Positions 1 to 9,906 of a stretch of DNA of 64,000 bases are shown here, piece by piece; the stretch's first letter is position 1; each line of letters opens with the position of its first letter. Source of the stretch: Charina bottae. Lineage: Eukaryota > Chordata > Lepidosauria > Squamata > Charinaidae. A program made the translations under genes and the position numbers. Location: NCBI GenBank assembly GCA_023362775.1, contig JALMGJ010000003.1, positions 177,821,725 to 177,885,724 on the forward strand. Direction: 5' to 3'. The notes under the pieces were generated by a model. It saw only the letters and a list, made by a program, of their open reading frames with translations. It did no database searches and was not told where the DNA came from.

Positions 1-317
1 TAACCAGAGCAAGTATACAATGATTTAATGCAGAGTTCAGGTTCAGTTTTCTGGTTCAGGATATTGTCACAATATTTCAAAGCAGAAAAGTGTGTCTGCT
101 CCATATGATAGGAAATTCACTCTGCAAGAAGAAAATAGGTTAAATTGTAGCAATAACTCTCACACAGGAAATCCATTCGTTTCACTTCCTTGCTTTTCAA
201 ATATTTTCTCTTTTTAAAAGAGAGAGAGAGAGAGAAAATCCAGCAGATTGATCCATCTGACATCAGTAATCTACATTAAGAAACCTGAGAGCTGATAGAA
301 TAGGACATGCATTTTTT
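1..317. other. AT-rich non-coding DNA
   Basis: No coding frame or recognised repeat apart from a short (AG)n run at about 218-235. Confidence 0.5.
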
Positions 318-894
318 AAAGATCCGTTCAATCGTGTCCGATTCTCGGTGATTCTATGGACCAGCTCTCTCCACATTTTCTGATCTTGTACAGCTTCTCT
401 TAGTTGTTTTATGCTCTGGCTGGTGTCACCTTTGACGGTGTCTAGCCACAGTGTTTTTTAACGGCCTCGTTTCCATTTGCTGCTGACCATTCTGAGCATA
501 ACTGCCTTTTCCAGCGAGTTTGATAGCGTGACATGGCTGAAATAACTAAGGCGGAGTTTTGTGGTTTTGCCCACCAGCGATATGTCTGGTTTTATACGCT
601 CCAGTACTTGCTTGTTTGTCACCTTTGCTGACCAAGGAATGCGCGGGAGCCTTCTCCAACACCACAGCTTGAATGAGTCGATTTTCCTCCTATCTAGTTT
701 TTTCATGGTCCAACTTTCACAACCATAGGTAGCTATAGGAAACACGATAGTGTAGACTAATCTGCATTTAGTTGCCAGGCTGACGTCCTAGCTTTTCCAT
801 TCTCATCATTGCTGTGAGAACCAGTGAGATTCGATGCTTTATTTCTGGGCTGCATTCACTGCTTTAATCAATCAGCGAACCTAGGAAATTGTCC
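318..894 (-). mobile_element. RTE-clade LINE, 3' end of the RT ORF (decayed)
   Basis: On the minus strand the frame at 458-745 reads through a block typical of the C-terminal part of RTE/BovB polymerases (YGCESWT, then FKLWCWRR and PWSAK). The same block occurs in the BovB at 44.7 kb and in the RTE copies at 49.5 and 59.9 kb, but here residues differ strongly, so this is a separate, older RTE lineage. Upstream (745-890) the homology continues with stop codons. The 3' end near 318 reads, on the minus strand, gagaatcggacacgattgaa, a lineage-specific variant of the BovB-type terminus. The upstream part of the LINE is cut at 894/895, where an LTR begins. Non-functional. Confidence 0.8.
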
Positions 895-1367
895 TGTGTA
901 GGTGCAGAAATAACACGCCGAGGCTTGGAATCTAGTCTCTAGTGTTTATTGCTTCCTACATACAGAATCCTGCTAAACTGATAGTGCCCGAAGAATCCCA
1001 GAGACATGAGTCCAATCTAGGGCAGAGCTTTCCGGAGGCATTTGGGAAATAAGGCCAGGCCCTCCAAGCTTCGTGCTCGCTTCCCTCCCGTGAGTAAGCT
1101 CCCCCCACCGCTCTCCTGTGTCTCCCTGACACCACCCCCCTCTCCAGAAAAACACTCCATAGCAACCCCCTCCCCTCCTTCATCCTTGGCGTCAGGCACA
1201 GTCCCGTGGGAAGCCGACTCCATCTCCTCCTCTTCCTGAGAATTGGGCAGAGGAGGGAAGTCTTCCAAGGAAGGAATTTCAGGGGAGGAATCATCACTGT
1301 CTGTTTGATCAGATAACATCTCAGGCACAGCTGGCGGCGTATGAAAAACAGCTAGAGGGTTAGTACA
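895..1367 (-). repeat. LTR of the adjacent chromovirus (3' LTR)
   Basis: Read on the minus strand it begins TGTACTAACC and ends CCTACACA, so it has TG...CA termini. A purine-rich tract (aggaggggggaaagc) lies immediately upstream at about 1368-1383, as expected for the polypurine tract that primes plus-strand synthesis. AATAAA occurs near its end at about 945. The flanking DNA below 895 is RTE coding sequence, so the LTR landed in a LINE. A 126-codon frame (1017-1397) is acidic and rich in S and E; it is probably incidental, although an acidic open frame also occurs in the unrelated LTR at 38 kb. Confidence 0.65.
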
Positions 1368-1538
1368 GCTTTCCCCCCTCCTGCCTGGGAACTGCAACCC
1401 AGAAGTGGACGGGCGAGAATCCTCCTCCGCCCCCCTCGTTGGCCCCTATTCTTGGAGTTGAGGTGGATGCTGGCAACTTACAAACACCTCAGGCTGGCCG
1501 GCTTCGTTGTTTTCAGCCAAGGGATGTAGCTCTGGCAG

Positions 1539-1724
1539 TCAAGGTGGTCGTGGCTTGTGAGGGAAAAGCTGATGAAATTTGTGAACTAGCAAAGGGGCAT
1601 GCACGTCCTTGGCATTTTCCCAGGAGTGCTCCGTTTGAGAATACCCCTTCCAGTGTATTAAATACTGAATTCCTCTGCCCCTCCGTCTGGAATCCAAGAT
1701 TTCTTGCCCTTCATATTCCGACAA
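1539..1724 (-). pseudogene. Chromodomain at the C-terminus of integrase
   Basis: The 61-codon frame contains YEGQEILDSR and YLIHWKGYSQTEHSW, the conserved core of a chromodomain, which in chromoviruses reads histone methyl marks and steers integration. It is one frame away from the integrase C-terminal frame; a small deletion near 1718-1722 explains the break. A stop follows shortly after HKPRP, about 170 nt before the LTR. Confidence 0.88.
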
Positions 1725-2944
1725 GTATCGGAGGTGGGGGGGTGGTATGTGAACGCAAGGCGCTTGGAGGGGAATCTTTGACTAACAATGACTTGTGAAA
1801 CACTGGGTGGATCTTCATGGAGTGTGGAAGCTGCAAACGATAAGCCACAGGGTTTATCTGCTGTATCACTGGGAAAGGGCCAATGAACTTAGAGTCCAAT
1901 TTCTTGCAAGGCCTGCTAGATGGCAAAAACTTGGTGGAGAGCCAGACCTTGTCTCCCACTGCAATCGGAAGCCCTTCTTGTCTGTGTGCATCAGCATTCC
2001 TTTTATAGGCTGCTTTCGCCATATCAAGCTGCTCCTTTAACAGCTGATGGGCCGCCTGCCTTTCTGCCAGGAAATCAGTGGCTGCAGGGACAGCAGTTTG
2101 TTGGGAGGAGAGAGGCAACACTCTCGGGTTCGTGCCATAGAGTGCCTGGAAAGGGGACATCTTGGTCAAGGAATGTACTGAATTGTTGTAAGCAAATTCT
2201 GCCATGGGGAGCAGGTCTGGCCAATTGTCCTGGCGATAGTTAATGTAACATCTGAGATAATTGGTTAGTTTTCTCAGCTTCTCCATTAGAAGCCGGATGG
2301 CTCGAAGAGGATAAGTGTATTTTGACCCCCAATGTCTGAAAAAGCGCCCCCCAGAACCTGGAAGTAAATTGCGAGCTCCGATCTGAGATCAAGTGGTTAA
2401 CCATGCCTCTATACCGGAAGACATTGTCCAAAAAGAGCTGTGCTGTAGTTTGTGCCGTTGGTAGACCTTTGCAGGGAATAAAATGTGCCATCTTTGTAAA
2501 ACAGTCCACCACCACCAGAATGGAAGTGAAGCCTTGTGCCTCTGGCAAGTCAGTGATAAAATCCATGGAGATAGTGTCCCAAGGCTGGGGGGGGCGTGGG
2601 TAGGGGTTGCAAAAGGCCTGCCGGTTTTCCTGCAACAGTTTTAGCATGTCTACATGTGTGGCAAGAGGCCACGTAAGTCTTAATGTGTGCCGCCATCCTG
2701 GGCCACCAGTAATCTCTGAGCGTTCTGTGCAGCGTTTTGAACACACACACCCGTGTTCTGCCGTTGGGCTATCATGACATAACTGTAGGACCTCTTCCCT
2801 CAGGGTAATGGGAACATAAAGCCGCCCGCTATGCCAAAGGGTCCCCGCCTCTACTGTGAATGGGGACGGTGTTCCATGCTGGGTCCCCTGGAGGTCATCC
2901 AGCCTAGCCCTTGCATAGGGGTCTTGTTGCTGCTGAGCCTTGAT
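1718..2944 (-). pseudogene. Integrase of the chromovirus, split by frameshifts
   Basis: Three frames together cover an integrase. The zinc-binding part (CHTCRHAK, about 2640-2665) is in one frame. The catalytic core (WDTISMDFITDLP, then LISDRSSQF, then HPASNGEAEK) is in a second frame and retains D, D and E. The C-terminal part (RQDNWPDLLPMAEFAYNNS to the GPFPVIQQINPVAYRLQLP module) is in a third. Frame changes fall near 2750 (a GT run), near 2585-2600 (a G/C run), near 2260 and near 1720, mostly in homopolymer or simple-repeat tracts. It would insert cDNA into chromatin; as it stands it cannot be translated as one protein. Confidence 0.88.
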
Positions 2945-5149
2945 TCATGCAAGGAGATCATCCGCTTGCCTGATGGCTGCTAAGATCTCTGCTTGGTCCC
3001 TTTCGGGAGGTCTTTCAAAATTTTGAGGCTGCAAAATTGTGGCTTGCGTGGCCTGGTTGGGGTTTGCAAAGTCCTGCGGCTGCCTGGACAAGGCGTCAGC
3101 CAGCTTATTCTGCTTGCCGGGTAAGTACGAGATTACAAAATCGAAACGTGAAAAAAATTGACTCCATCTGACCTGGCGGGGGGTGAGTGATCTGGACTTT
3201 TGCAAAAGTTCCAAGTTTTTGTGGTCTGTGGAAACCTTGACTGGAAATGTAGCCCCTTCTAAACAATGTCTCCACTCTTGAAAGGCTGACTTTATAGCAA
3301 GTAATTCTTTATTGAAGACATCATAATTCCTCTCTGCTGGTGACAGCGTGCGAGAGAAGTAGGCACAAGGAAGCAAGTCCTCCCCTTTTGGGTCCACCGC
3401 TTGGAGCAGAATGGCGGTGATCGCCACGTTAGAAGCGTCTGTATGGACAAAGAATTGTCTTTGTGGATCCGGATGCCTCAGGAGAGGAGGGGAGGCAAAC
3501 AGCTGCTTAAACTCTTGGAAGGCAGCCTGTTGTTGTTCACCCCAGCAAAAGCGTGTGCCTTTCTTTAAAAGCTGAGTAAGGGGTCGTGCCCTCTCTGCAT
3601 AGCCATTAATGAATTTGTGAAAGAAATTTGCATACCCGAGGAATTGTTGGACCTCCTTGACATTGCGGGGAGGTTTCCAAGATAGAATTGCTTGGACCTT
3701 TGCAGGATCCATAGCTATGCCTTCTGTGGAAATCCTGTAGCCCAGATAGTCCAATTGAGTTAAATCAAAGGCACACTTCTCTAGCTTGGCGAAAAGTTTG
3801 TTCTCCCTCAGCCTCTGCAGAACATTGCTTACTTGAGTTATGTGCGACGTGGAGTCATCAGAAAATATCAGAATGTCATCAAGGTAAATGACTACATACT
3901 TATCTAACAAATCTGAAAAAATGTGGTTCATAAATCTGGAAAATACAGCCCCACAATTACTTAGTCCGAAAGGCATGACCAAATATTCAAATTTACCATA
4001 CCTGGCATCAAAGGCTGTGAGGTATTCATGCCCCTCCTTCATTCTGATTAAATTGTAGGCATTTCTGAGGTCTAACTTGGTAAAAATGTGTGCCTTTTGT
4101 AGGCGATTTAGCAAATCCGATATAAGTGGAAGGGGGTAGTGGTCCCTAACAGTAACTGCGTTGAGTGTGCTGTAGTCATGCACCGTGTGCATGGGAGCTT
4201 CTTTTCCACCAACCTGTGCTGAAGGAGCAAAGGGGTCTGGCTTCTTTGGGACGAAGAAGGTGGGGGCAGATGCTGGCGATTTTGATGGTCGAATGAATCC
4301 TTTCTTGAGGTTGATATCCACATACTCCTTCAGGGTAGCTAGCTCCTTTGGTGACATAGCATAATGCTTTGCCACTGGAATCTTGGCTCCGGGCTTTAGG
4401 TCCACCGTGCAGTCGAAAGGTCTATGGGGTGGCATCGCTGTGGCCTCCTGTTCGCCAAAAATGTCTGCATAGTCCCCATACTTTGTTGGTAGGTGAGCCC
4501 CCCCTGCTTCCAAGGTTGCAACTGTCACTGGGGAGCAGGTGGTTGCCTGTAATTTGTGGAGCAGACAGTCCTGAGCGGGGAAAGAAACCTCCCCGGTCAT
4601 CCAGTCCAAATCGGGGTTATGAAGTTTTAACCATGGAGTGCCCAGGATGATAGGAACTTCCAATGAGGCTATGACATAAAGTTGAATCCACTCAGTGTGA
4701 TCTGCGATAGAGAGTTGAATCGGCTGCATGCGGTGTGTGACTGGACCTGCTTTGAGAGGTTGCCCGTCGATGGTTTCAACCTGTATGGGGCTTGGTAAGG
4801 CAATCGTTGGAACCTGAAACTTTTCCACTGCTTCCACATCTATAAAATTTGTCATTGCACCGGAGTCGATCATCAATTCTACAGGTAATGGTTGCTTGGA
4901 ATCTGTTGTCAGCGTGGCTGGAACAAGGTAAAAATTTTGGCTGAAATCTGCAGACTGAGTCCTTCTTAATTGTTGAATGGCCTCCCTGCGGGGCTCTGGC
5001 GAGGGGGGCCGGTGGAGTTTAACTGCTGGGAAGATGAGGCTGGAATTTGTGTTTGCTCTGTCTCCTGGGCTGTAAATCTTACCAGAGCTGCTTGGCGTCT
5101 GGCCGGGCAAGCCCTTGCTATGTGTCCTGGCCCCCCGCAATAGAAACAA
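2945..5149 (-). pseudogene. pol: Pol: protease, reverse transcriptase and RNase H of a chromovirus
   Basis: A 734-codon open stretch. Reading N to C: a linker; aspartic protease with the DSG signature in ELMIDSGAMTNFID (about residues 90-105) and a downstream ILGTPWL; RT with DLRNAYNLIRMKEG, MPFGLSNCGAVFSRFMN and the catalytic VIYLDDILIFS; then the connection and RNase H with FVHTDASNVAITA and STDHKNLE. It copies genomic RNA into cDNA in the cytoplasmic particle. The frame ends at a TGA at 2945-2947. The downstream sequence stays homologous in the same frame for about 65 codons, so this is a premature stop inside Pol; a CGA-to-TGA CpG change would explain it (inference). Remarkably open for 2.2 kb compared with the broken integrase. 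Confidence 0.92.
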
Positions 5150-5250
5150 AGTGCATTCTCCCTTCTTCTTTGCCTCTCGGCTTCAGAAACCAACCTTCGT
5201 GAAGCCCCAATTTGCATAGGTTCCTCTACGCCCAGAGAAACAGCCGTGTT
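4966..5250 (-). pseudogene. gag: Gag C-terminus with CCHC zinc knuckle (partial)
   Basis: Only the nucleocapsid end of Gag survives. The frame contains EEPMQIG, then a basic stretch, then CFYCGGPGHIARAC, an exact C-x2-C-x4-H-x4-C zinc knuckle that would bind the element's RNA during packaging. The frame ends at 4966 after a Q/S/P-rich linker. It overlaps the pol frame by about 180 nt and pol lies in the -1 frame relative to gag, which is the usual arrangement where Pol is made by ribosomal frameshifting. The capsid region is absent because the copy is truncated near 5250. The ATG at 5215-5217 is internal to the domain and not a true start. Confidence 0.85.
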
Positions 5251-5541
5251 AGGGAAGGTTGCTAGATTTAGAAATGTATGTCAATCTTCCCTCTTGAATT
5301 AAAAGGGACTTAAACAATTTTTGCCAGACAGTACCCACTTCATTGTACAAATAAACTGGCATTCACAAAAATGGGTGCATATAATTGCCTATTCAAGAAA
5401 TCACAAAATTGGTTGTGATCTCAAACAGATCTGTAGAATTTCTCCAAATAATTGTTTACACAAATATCAAGGAGCACAAGTCTCTTTACAATAGTGTTTC
5501 TCAAATGAGGGATCTGGATGCACTAATGGCTGTCAGTATTG
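5251..5541. other. Non-coding DNA
   Basis: About 290 nt of AT-rich sequence between the truncated chromovirus and the hAT element; no recognised content. Confidence 0.4.
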
Positions 5542-5549
5542 CTCTAGGT

Positions 5550-6310
5550 CAGAGGTCGGCAAACCGCGGCTCACGAGCCACATGCGGCTCTTTGGCCCCT
5601 TGATTGTGGCTCTTTTGCAGGTTCTCTTGGGAACATCAAAGGTCTGCAGAAGGGCAGGGTGCTGCCCACAGGCGGTCTTGGTCTTCCCGTACCAGATCAG
5701 GTCCTGAAAGAGCCCGGCGAGGTTGAGCGAGAGAGCCACGGGCGGAGCTTTCAGCGGTGGCGTGCGCAGAGCCAGCAGCGCGGTGAAGAAACAAGCGGAC
5801 AAAGCCAGCCACACCTCGGCCAACATTTCCCCCACTGCGCAGACGTCGAGCCCACCAATCGTTCCCCTCCGCTCCCCGCTCAACTAAGTCAGAGCCATCT
5901 GCGGGAGCAGCCCCGGGAGAGGGTTCCACTCCACCAGCCAATGGAAGGGCAGAGGAGGAGCTGCGGGGCCCATCAGGGCGGCAGAACTGTCCAATCCATT
6001 GAAAGCATGATGGGCCCGCCTCTAACTCATCCTATCTCTGCCAGCATCACCTTGCGGAATTGTTGCTTTCGGTTTTAATTTAATTTAATTTAATTAAGGC
6101 TCCTGCCTGCAAACCCCGCCCCCTTCCACGCGATTGGCTCCCGCCCGCAAACCCCGCCCCCTCCACGCGATTGGCCCCTGCCCGCAAACCCCGCCCCCTT
6201 CCACGAGATTGGCCCCCGTCCGCAAATCCCGCCCCCTGGCCCTCGAGTGATATTATAAATTTTATAAATGTCAAAATGGCTCCTGGCATAAAAAAGTTTG
6301 CCGACCCCTG
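5550..6310. mobile_element. Non-autonomous hAT DNA transposon, 761 bp
   Basis: Starts CAGAGGTCGGCAAAC and ends with the inverse of CAGGGGTCGGCAAAC, giving about 15-bp terminal inverted repeats. It is flanked by a perfect 8-bp TSD, CTCTAGGT, at 5542-5549 and 6311-6318, the hAT signature. The interior is unusually GC-rich, has no transposase frame, and holds a 38-bp tandem repeat at 6098-6240. Confidence 0.9.
6098..6240. repeat. 38-bp tandem repeat with GC boxes inside the hAT element
   Basis: Three to four units of about 38 bp (unit starts near 6109, 6147, 6184 and 6222), each with gcaaaccccgcccc followed by cacg[c/a]gattggc. Every unit carries CCCCGCCCC, an Sp1-type GC box, and ATTGG, a CCAAT box in reverse. 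Confidence 0.8.
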
Positions 6311-6347
6311 CTCTAGGTGAAATTTACAGCCTTCTTGTTGCCTACTC

Positions 6348-6685
6348 CTAGGTAAAAGGTAAAGGTTCCCCCCGCATATTTGTGCAGTCGTGTCTGACTC
6401 TAGGGGCTGGTGCTCATCTCCGTTTGTTAGCTGAAGAGCCAGCATTGTCCGAAGACGCTTCCATGGTCATCTGGCTAGCATGACACACACGGAACGCTGT
6501 TACCTACCCACCGAAGTGGTACCTATTAATCTACTTGCATATACATGCTTTTGAATTGCTAGGTTAGCAAGAGCTGGGGCGAGTGCGGGAGCTCACTCTG
6601 TCACGCGGGGCTAGGGATTCAAACCTCTGAACTTGCGATCTTCCGATCGACAAGCCTGGTGTCTTACCCGCTGAGCCACCACACC
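6348..6685 (-). mobile_element. Sauria-type tRNA SINE (BovB tail)
   Basis: Minus-strand order is tRNA head (tggtggctcagcgggtaaga, A box; ggtttgaatccc, B box), a body of about 200 bp, a BovB-like tail (gagtcagacacgactg) and the end cggggggaacctttacc. The likely TSD is CCTACTC (6341-6347 and 6686-6692). Confidence 0.88.
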
Positions 6686-6692
6686 CCTACTC

Positions 6693-7033
6693 ATTGCCAA
6701 TGAGATGATGATGAGGGAATTGTAAACAAGTGGCTGGAAGGTATTGAAATTACTTTAGTAATGGATCATTTTTCTTTTAAAGTAAGTGTTTATCTCATAA
6801 AAGCAGATATGCTTCTTTTAGTGCTAATTATTTTGTTTATTGGTTCTGCATGCATCAGCCACCATTTTGGGTATGTCTGCCCTTACCGTTTTGTAGCCTT
6901 TTCAAATTGGCTCTGGGATATAAAATTTGAGAACTCCAGCCTAACTGTAGGGGCTAGTTCCCACAGCTCATTTAAGTATGTGTCAATGGCCAAAAAGAAG
7001 TCAACAAACCAGTTTTGCATAGGGTCAAACTAA
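6693..7033. other. Unique AT-rich DNA
   Basis: No supported content. A 90-codon frame at 6761-7033 has no recognisable domain. Confidence 0.4.
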
Positions 7034-7042
7034 TTCCATTCA

Positions 7043-7076
7043 CTGATGATGTTACCTAGTTGGGTAATGAAACATC
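7043..7076 (+). ncRNA. Hammerhead-ribozyme-like core (decayed) in a Penelope terminus
   Basis: CTGATGA (7043-7049) is followed by a stem (7052-7056 pairs with 7063-7067, loop 7057-7062) and GAAA (7069-7072). The following ACATC has lost the ACGT that would form stem III in the sister copies. Stem I has no 5' strand because the insertion starts here. Likely inactive. Confidence 0.5.
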
Positions 7077-7159
7077 TGCAAACAAATAACCAAGCTCAGA
7101 GAGCACCAAGGACTCCACAATTCAACCCTGAGCTACATATATTCTCTTCTATAGGATAC
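7043..7159 (+). mobile_element. Penelope-like element, 117-bp 5'-truncated 3' terminus
   Basis: Nearly the same sequence as the arms of the Penelope insertion at 32.8-33.2 kb: CTGATGATGTTACC, GGTAATGAAAC, ctcagagagcaccaaggact and gagctacatatattctctt. It is flanked by a 9-bp direct repeat, TTCCATTCA (7034-7042 and 7160-7168). The insertion starts exactly at the CTGATGA of a hammerhead-like core. Confidence 0.75.
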
Positions 7160-7168
7160 TTCCATTCA

Positions 7169-8555
7169 ATTAGCCATTTGAGGGGAAAACCAAAACCCAT
7201 TCACCTGTCTAATCCTTCAGTTGGAAACATGGAAAGAAAGAACAGATGAAAAAAGCATGCCTCTCTATTACTGAACTCACTGATGGGCTTCAATGGCCAA
7301 GCCATGCCCACTTCTGCCTGCTTGACCAATGAGGAAGGATCAGGGAAGTCATAAAACCTTGCCATTACTTTTCTGATACAAGGGCTCACTAGACTAGATG
7401 CAAGGCACTTTTGAAAAAATTGGGTGGGGACTCTGCATTTCCTCCATGGCAGGTTTTGATACAATTTGGATACAGTATGAATTTTTGATATGAATGATGC
7501 TCAAAACATAGTTCTTTCCTAGTACTAATTTAAAAAACATTCATTTACTGTGTTATAGTAATTTATTTTAATAGAAAGTTCATTTTATTTTTTTATTATT
7601 TATTCAACTCAATATGAGATGATTGAATTGAAAATAATAAAAATGTTTTATATGAAGATAATGGAAAATTCATTTCCTGTAGAAATAATTGAAATGTTTT
7701 GCTGATTTCCAAAGATAATATTTGGGAAGTCCAGACTAATTTAGCAGTAGAAAGTCTATTAAACTGCAGATTAAAGAGGAAAGGAACACACATTGTAGTC
7801 AGATTTAATTAAGGATAACATTTCTCAACTCAATTAAAGTTTTTCATGTATTGAGCAACAAAAATAAGTGTCAGCCTCCTTTATTAGATGAAGTGTTTTT
7901 CCCAAACCATGATATTTTGAAAAGTTAAATGTCTTAAGATCATGAGTTAAGATCATCCAGTTTTAATCATACTTGAAAGAAACCCTTGAAACCAAGGGAT
8001 CCTAAGTTAATTGTGCCTAACTGAAGTTCCTCTTAGTGTCTGTTTCATAAATAAAATGAAACCTAAATTCAGCTCCATACAGTTTCATCATAGATATATG
8101 GAAGGTTAAAGGAACTCCTTGTTTTAAATTAGTGTTATACTACAAAACCAGAATGTGTACAATATGGGGAAATTTTTGTGCTTCTGTGTTATTCTCTGGT
8201 TTATACTGGTTCTTCCTTGCCTCCTCAGTTTGAATTTAATCAGGGGATGTTTGGGAAACAACTTTCAGAATTGAAGATTCTGAAGTCCCATTCTTTCTGT
8301 TCTTCTGGCTCTCTCCATGAGGAGATAGGGGCCATCTACAGGGGCCACAGAAGCATGCCTTTTCTGCTGCTGTCCCCCTGTGATGGAATGGCATTCCCCC
8401 AGACATCTAAATAGTCTCTTCTCTGTTGGCATCTAGAAAGTCTATAGAGTTGGCAGTTGGAACAAGCCTTTAGAGGTTGAATAGGACGTTTATCTCTATA
8501 CTAATAGAGATGGTTTCAACTGGGAGGACGGTAGATTGCAATGACTCCCAGGATC
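7169..8555. other. Unique AT-rich DNA
   Basis: No coding frame of note and no recognised repeat. Confidence 0.4.
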
Positions 8556-8556
8556 T

Positions 8557-8686
8557 TATATTGTAATTGTAATTGTAATTGTAATTGTAATTGTAATTGT
8601 AATTGTAATTGTAATTGTAATTGTAATTGTAATTGTAATTGTAATTGTAATTGTAATTGTAATTGTAATTGTAATTGTAATTGTAT

Positions 8687-8717
<31 letters not shown>

Positions 8718-8720
8718 TAA
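8557..8720. repeat. Microsatellite (TTGTAA)n followed by (ATTT)n
   Basis: About 20 hexamer units up to 8685, then a tetramer run that is the tail of the CR1 element next to it. Confidence 0.95.
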
Positions 8721-9018
8721 TTCAAATTTTGCCACCGCCCATCTCCCCCAGAAAAGGGGAACTCTGGGCAGTTTACAACAAGAACTAAAACGATAAATAT
8801 AAAAACATCTAAAATATACATATACAATTTACCAAATATAAATATAAATAAGTATAAAAACCAAGTGGCCATAAAGATCTAATTCTGTGAGGAGAGCTCT
8901 AAGGTGCCAGCCACCCCCAAGAATAATTACTCTCTTCCCATCCCAAGTGAGACAGCAGAGCCAAGTCTTCAGTTTCTTCCGGAAGGCCAGGAGCGATGGG
9001 GCCTGTCTCACCTCTGGG
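8691..9018 (-). mobile_element. CR1 LINE 3' end
   Basis: On the minus strand the frame reads PSLLAFRKKLKTWLC, the terminal motif of CR1 polymerases (compare 20880-20930), followed by the 3' end gcccagagttcccc...gggggagatgggcggtggc and an (AAAT)n tail. 5'-truncated near 9018. Confidence 0.85.
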
Positions 9019-9572
9019 TATGTATGGCTGATTGTGTTTTGTTTTGTTTTAATCCAATTTATGGAAGGGGAATTGACACTGCTCAGAATCATGTTATGTA
9101 AATAAATCAATAAAATCTAAATATTCCCTCCTCTGTGTTGATGATTTGCACAAACATGTTAAAAATGATGAGATTGTGAGGATTTTGTGCAATATTTAAC
9201 CATTTTTTGAGATAATATATTTTGATTGAATGATAATAATAAGTTAAATAGGGAAAATAAATTCTCCAGAAAGTAGCTGATAGGCCAAAATGCACTGGCT
9301 TTATTGCATTTTCTAATAAATATTTCTATTTCTATTCTTAGAATTCTTTGAGGCTTTGATTCTCTCTTTCTCTCTCTCTTTCTCTTGCTTGTTTCTGTCT
9401 TCTTTTTAGTTTCCATGGTGATTCCATCTCTTTCTTGCACTTTGTAAAATACCACACATATACACACCTATACACACAAACCAAATCCTAATACGAGGGT
9501 TAGACAACCTATGGTCCACCAGGTTCTGCCTAACTATACCTCCAGCAGCCCCAACCGGCCACAAATTCCTCA
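9019..9572. other. Unique AT-rich DNA
   Basis: Contains a CT-rich stretch at 9360-9390; otherwise nothing recognised. Confidence 0.4.
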
Positions 9573-9585
9573 TTTGTGATGTATA

Positions 9586-9893
9586 AAAAGGTAAAGATTC
9601 CCCCCGCACATTTGTGCAGTCGTGTCCGACTCTAGGGGCCGGTGCTCATCTCCGTTTGTTAGCCAAAGAGCCAGCGTTGTCCGAAGACACTTCCATGGTC
9701 ATGTGGCCGGCATGACGCATGTAGAACGCTGTTACCTACCCACCGAAGTAGTACCTATTTATCTACTTGCATTTGCGTGCTTTCGAATTGCTAGGTTGGC
9801 AAGAGCTGGGGCTAGTGTGGGAGCTCACTCCGTCACGCGGGACTAGGGATTTGAACCTCCGAACTTGCGATCTTCCAATTGTTTTTGTTTTTT
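9586..9893 (-). mobile_element. Sauria-type SINE, tRNA head partly lost
   Basis: Body and BovB-like tail as in the other copies, but the head stops after the B-box region (9880) and is followed by a T-rich filler. TSD TTTGTGATGTATA (9573-9585 and 9894-9906). Confidence 0.88.
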
Positions 9894-9906
9894 TTTGTGA
9901 TGTATA

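Larger units (their letters stand above)
895..5250 (-). mobile_element. Ty3/gypsy chromovirus retrotransposon, 5'-truncated and decayed
   Basis: Minus-strand order is gag zinc knuckle, protease, RT, RNase H, integrase, chromodomain, polypurine tract, LTR, the canonical chromovirus order. The 5' LTR and most of gag are missing: recognisable coding ends near 5250 and the sequence beyond it is neither LTR nor the RTE that flanks the 3' LTR, so the left part was lost by deletion or rearrangement. The integrase half holds several frameshifts and a stop. Vertebrate chromoviruses are retrotransposons without an envelope gene, and none is seen here. Confidence 0.9.

Noticed and set aside
1017..1397. 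Acidic 126-residue protein
   Set aside because: Sits in the LTR and its polypurine flank; no domain and no sign of selection visible.
6761..7033. Small hydrophobic protein of 90 residues
   Set aside because: No family resemblance, no neighbours; expected by chance in AT-rich DNA.
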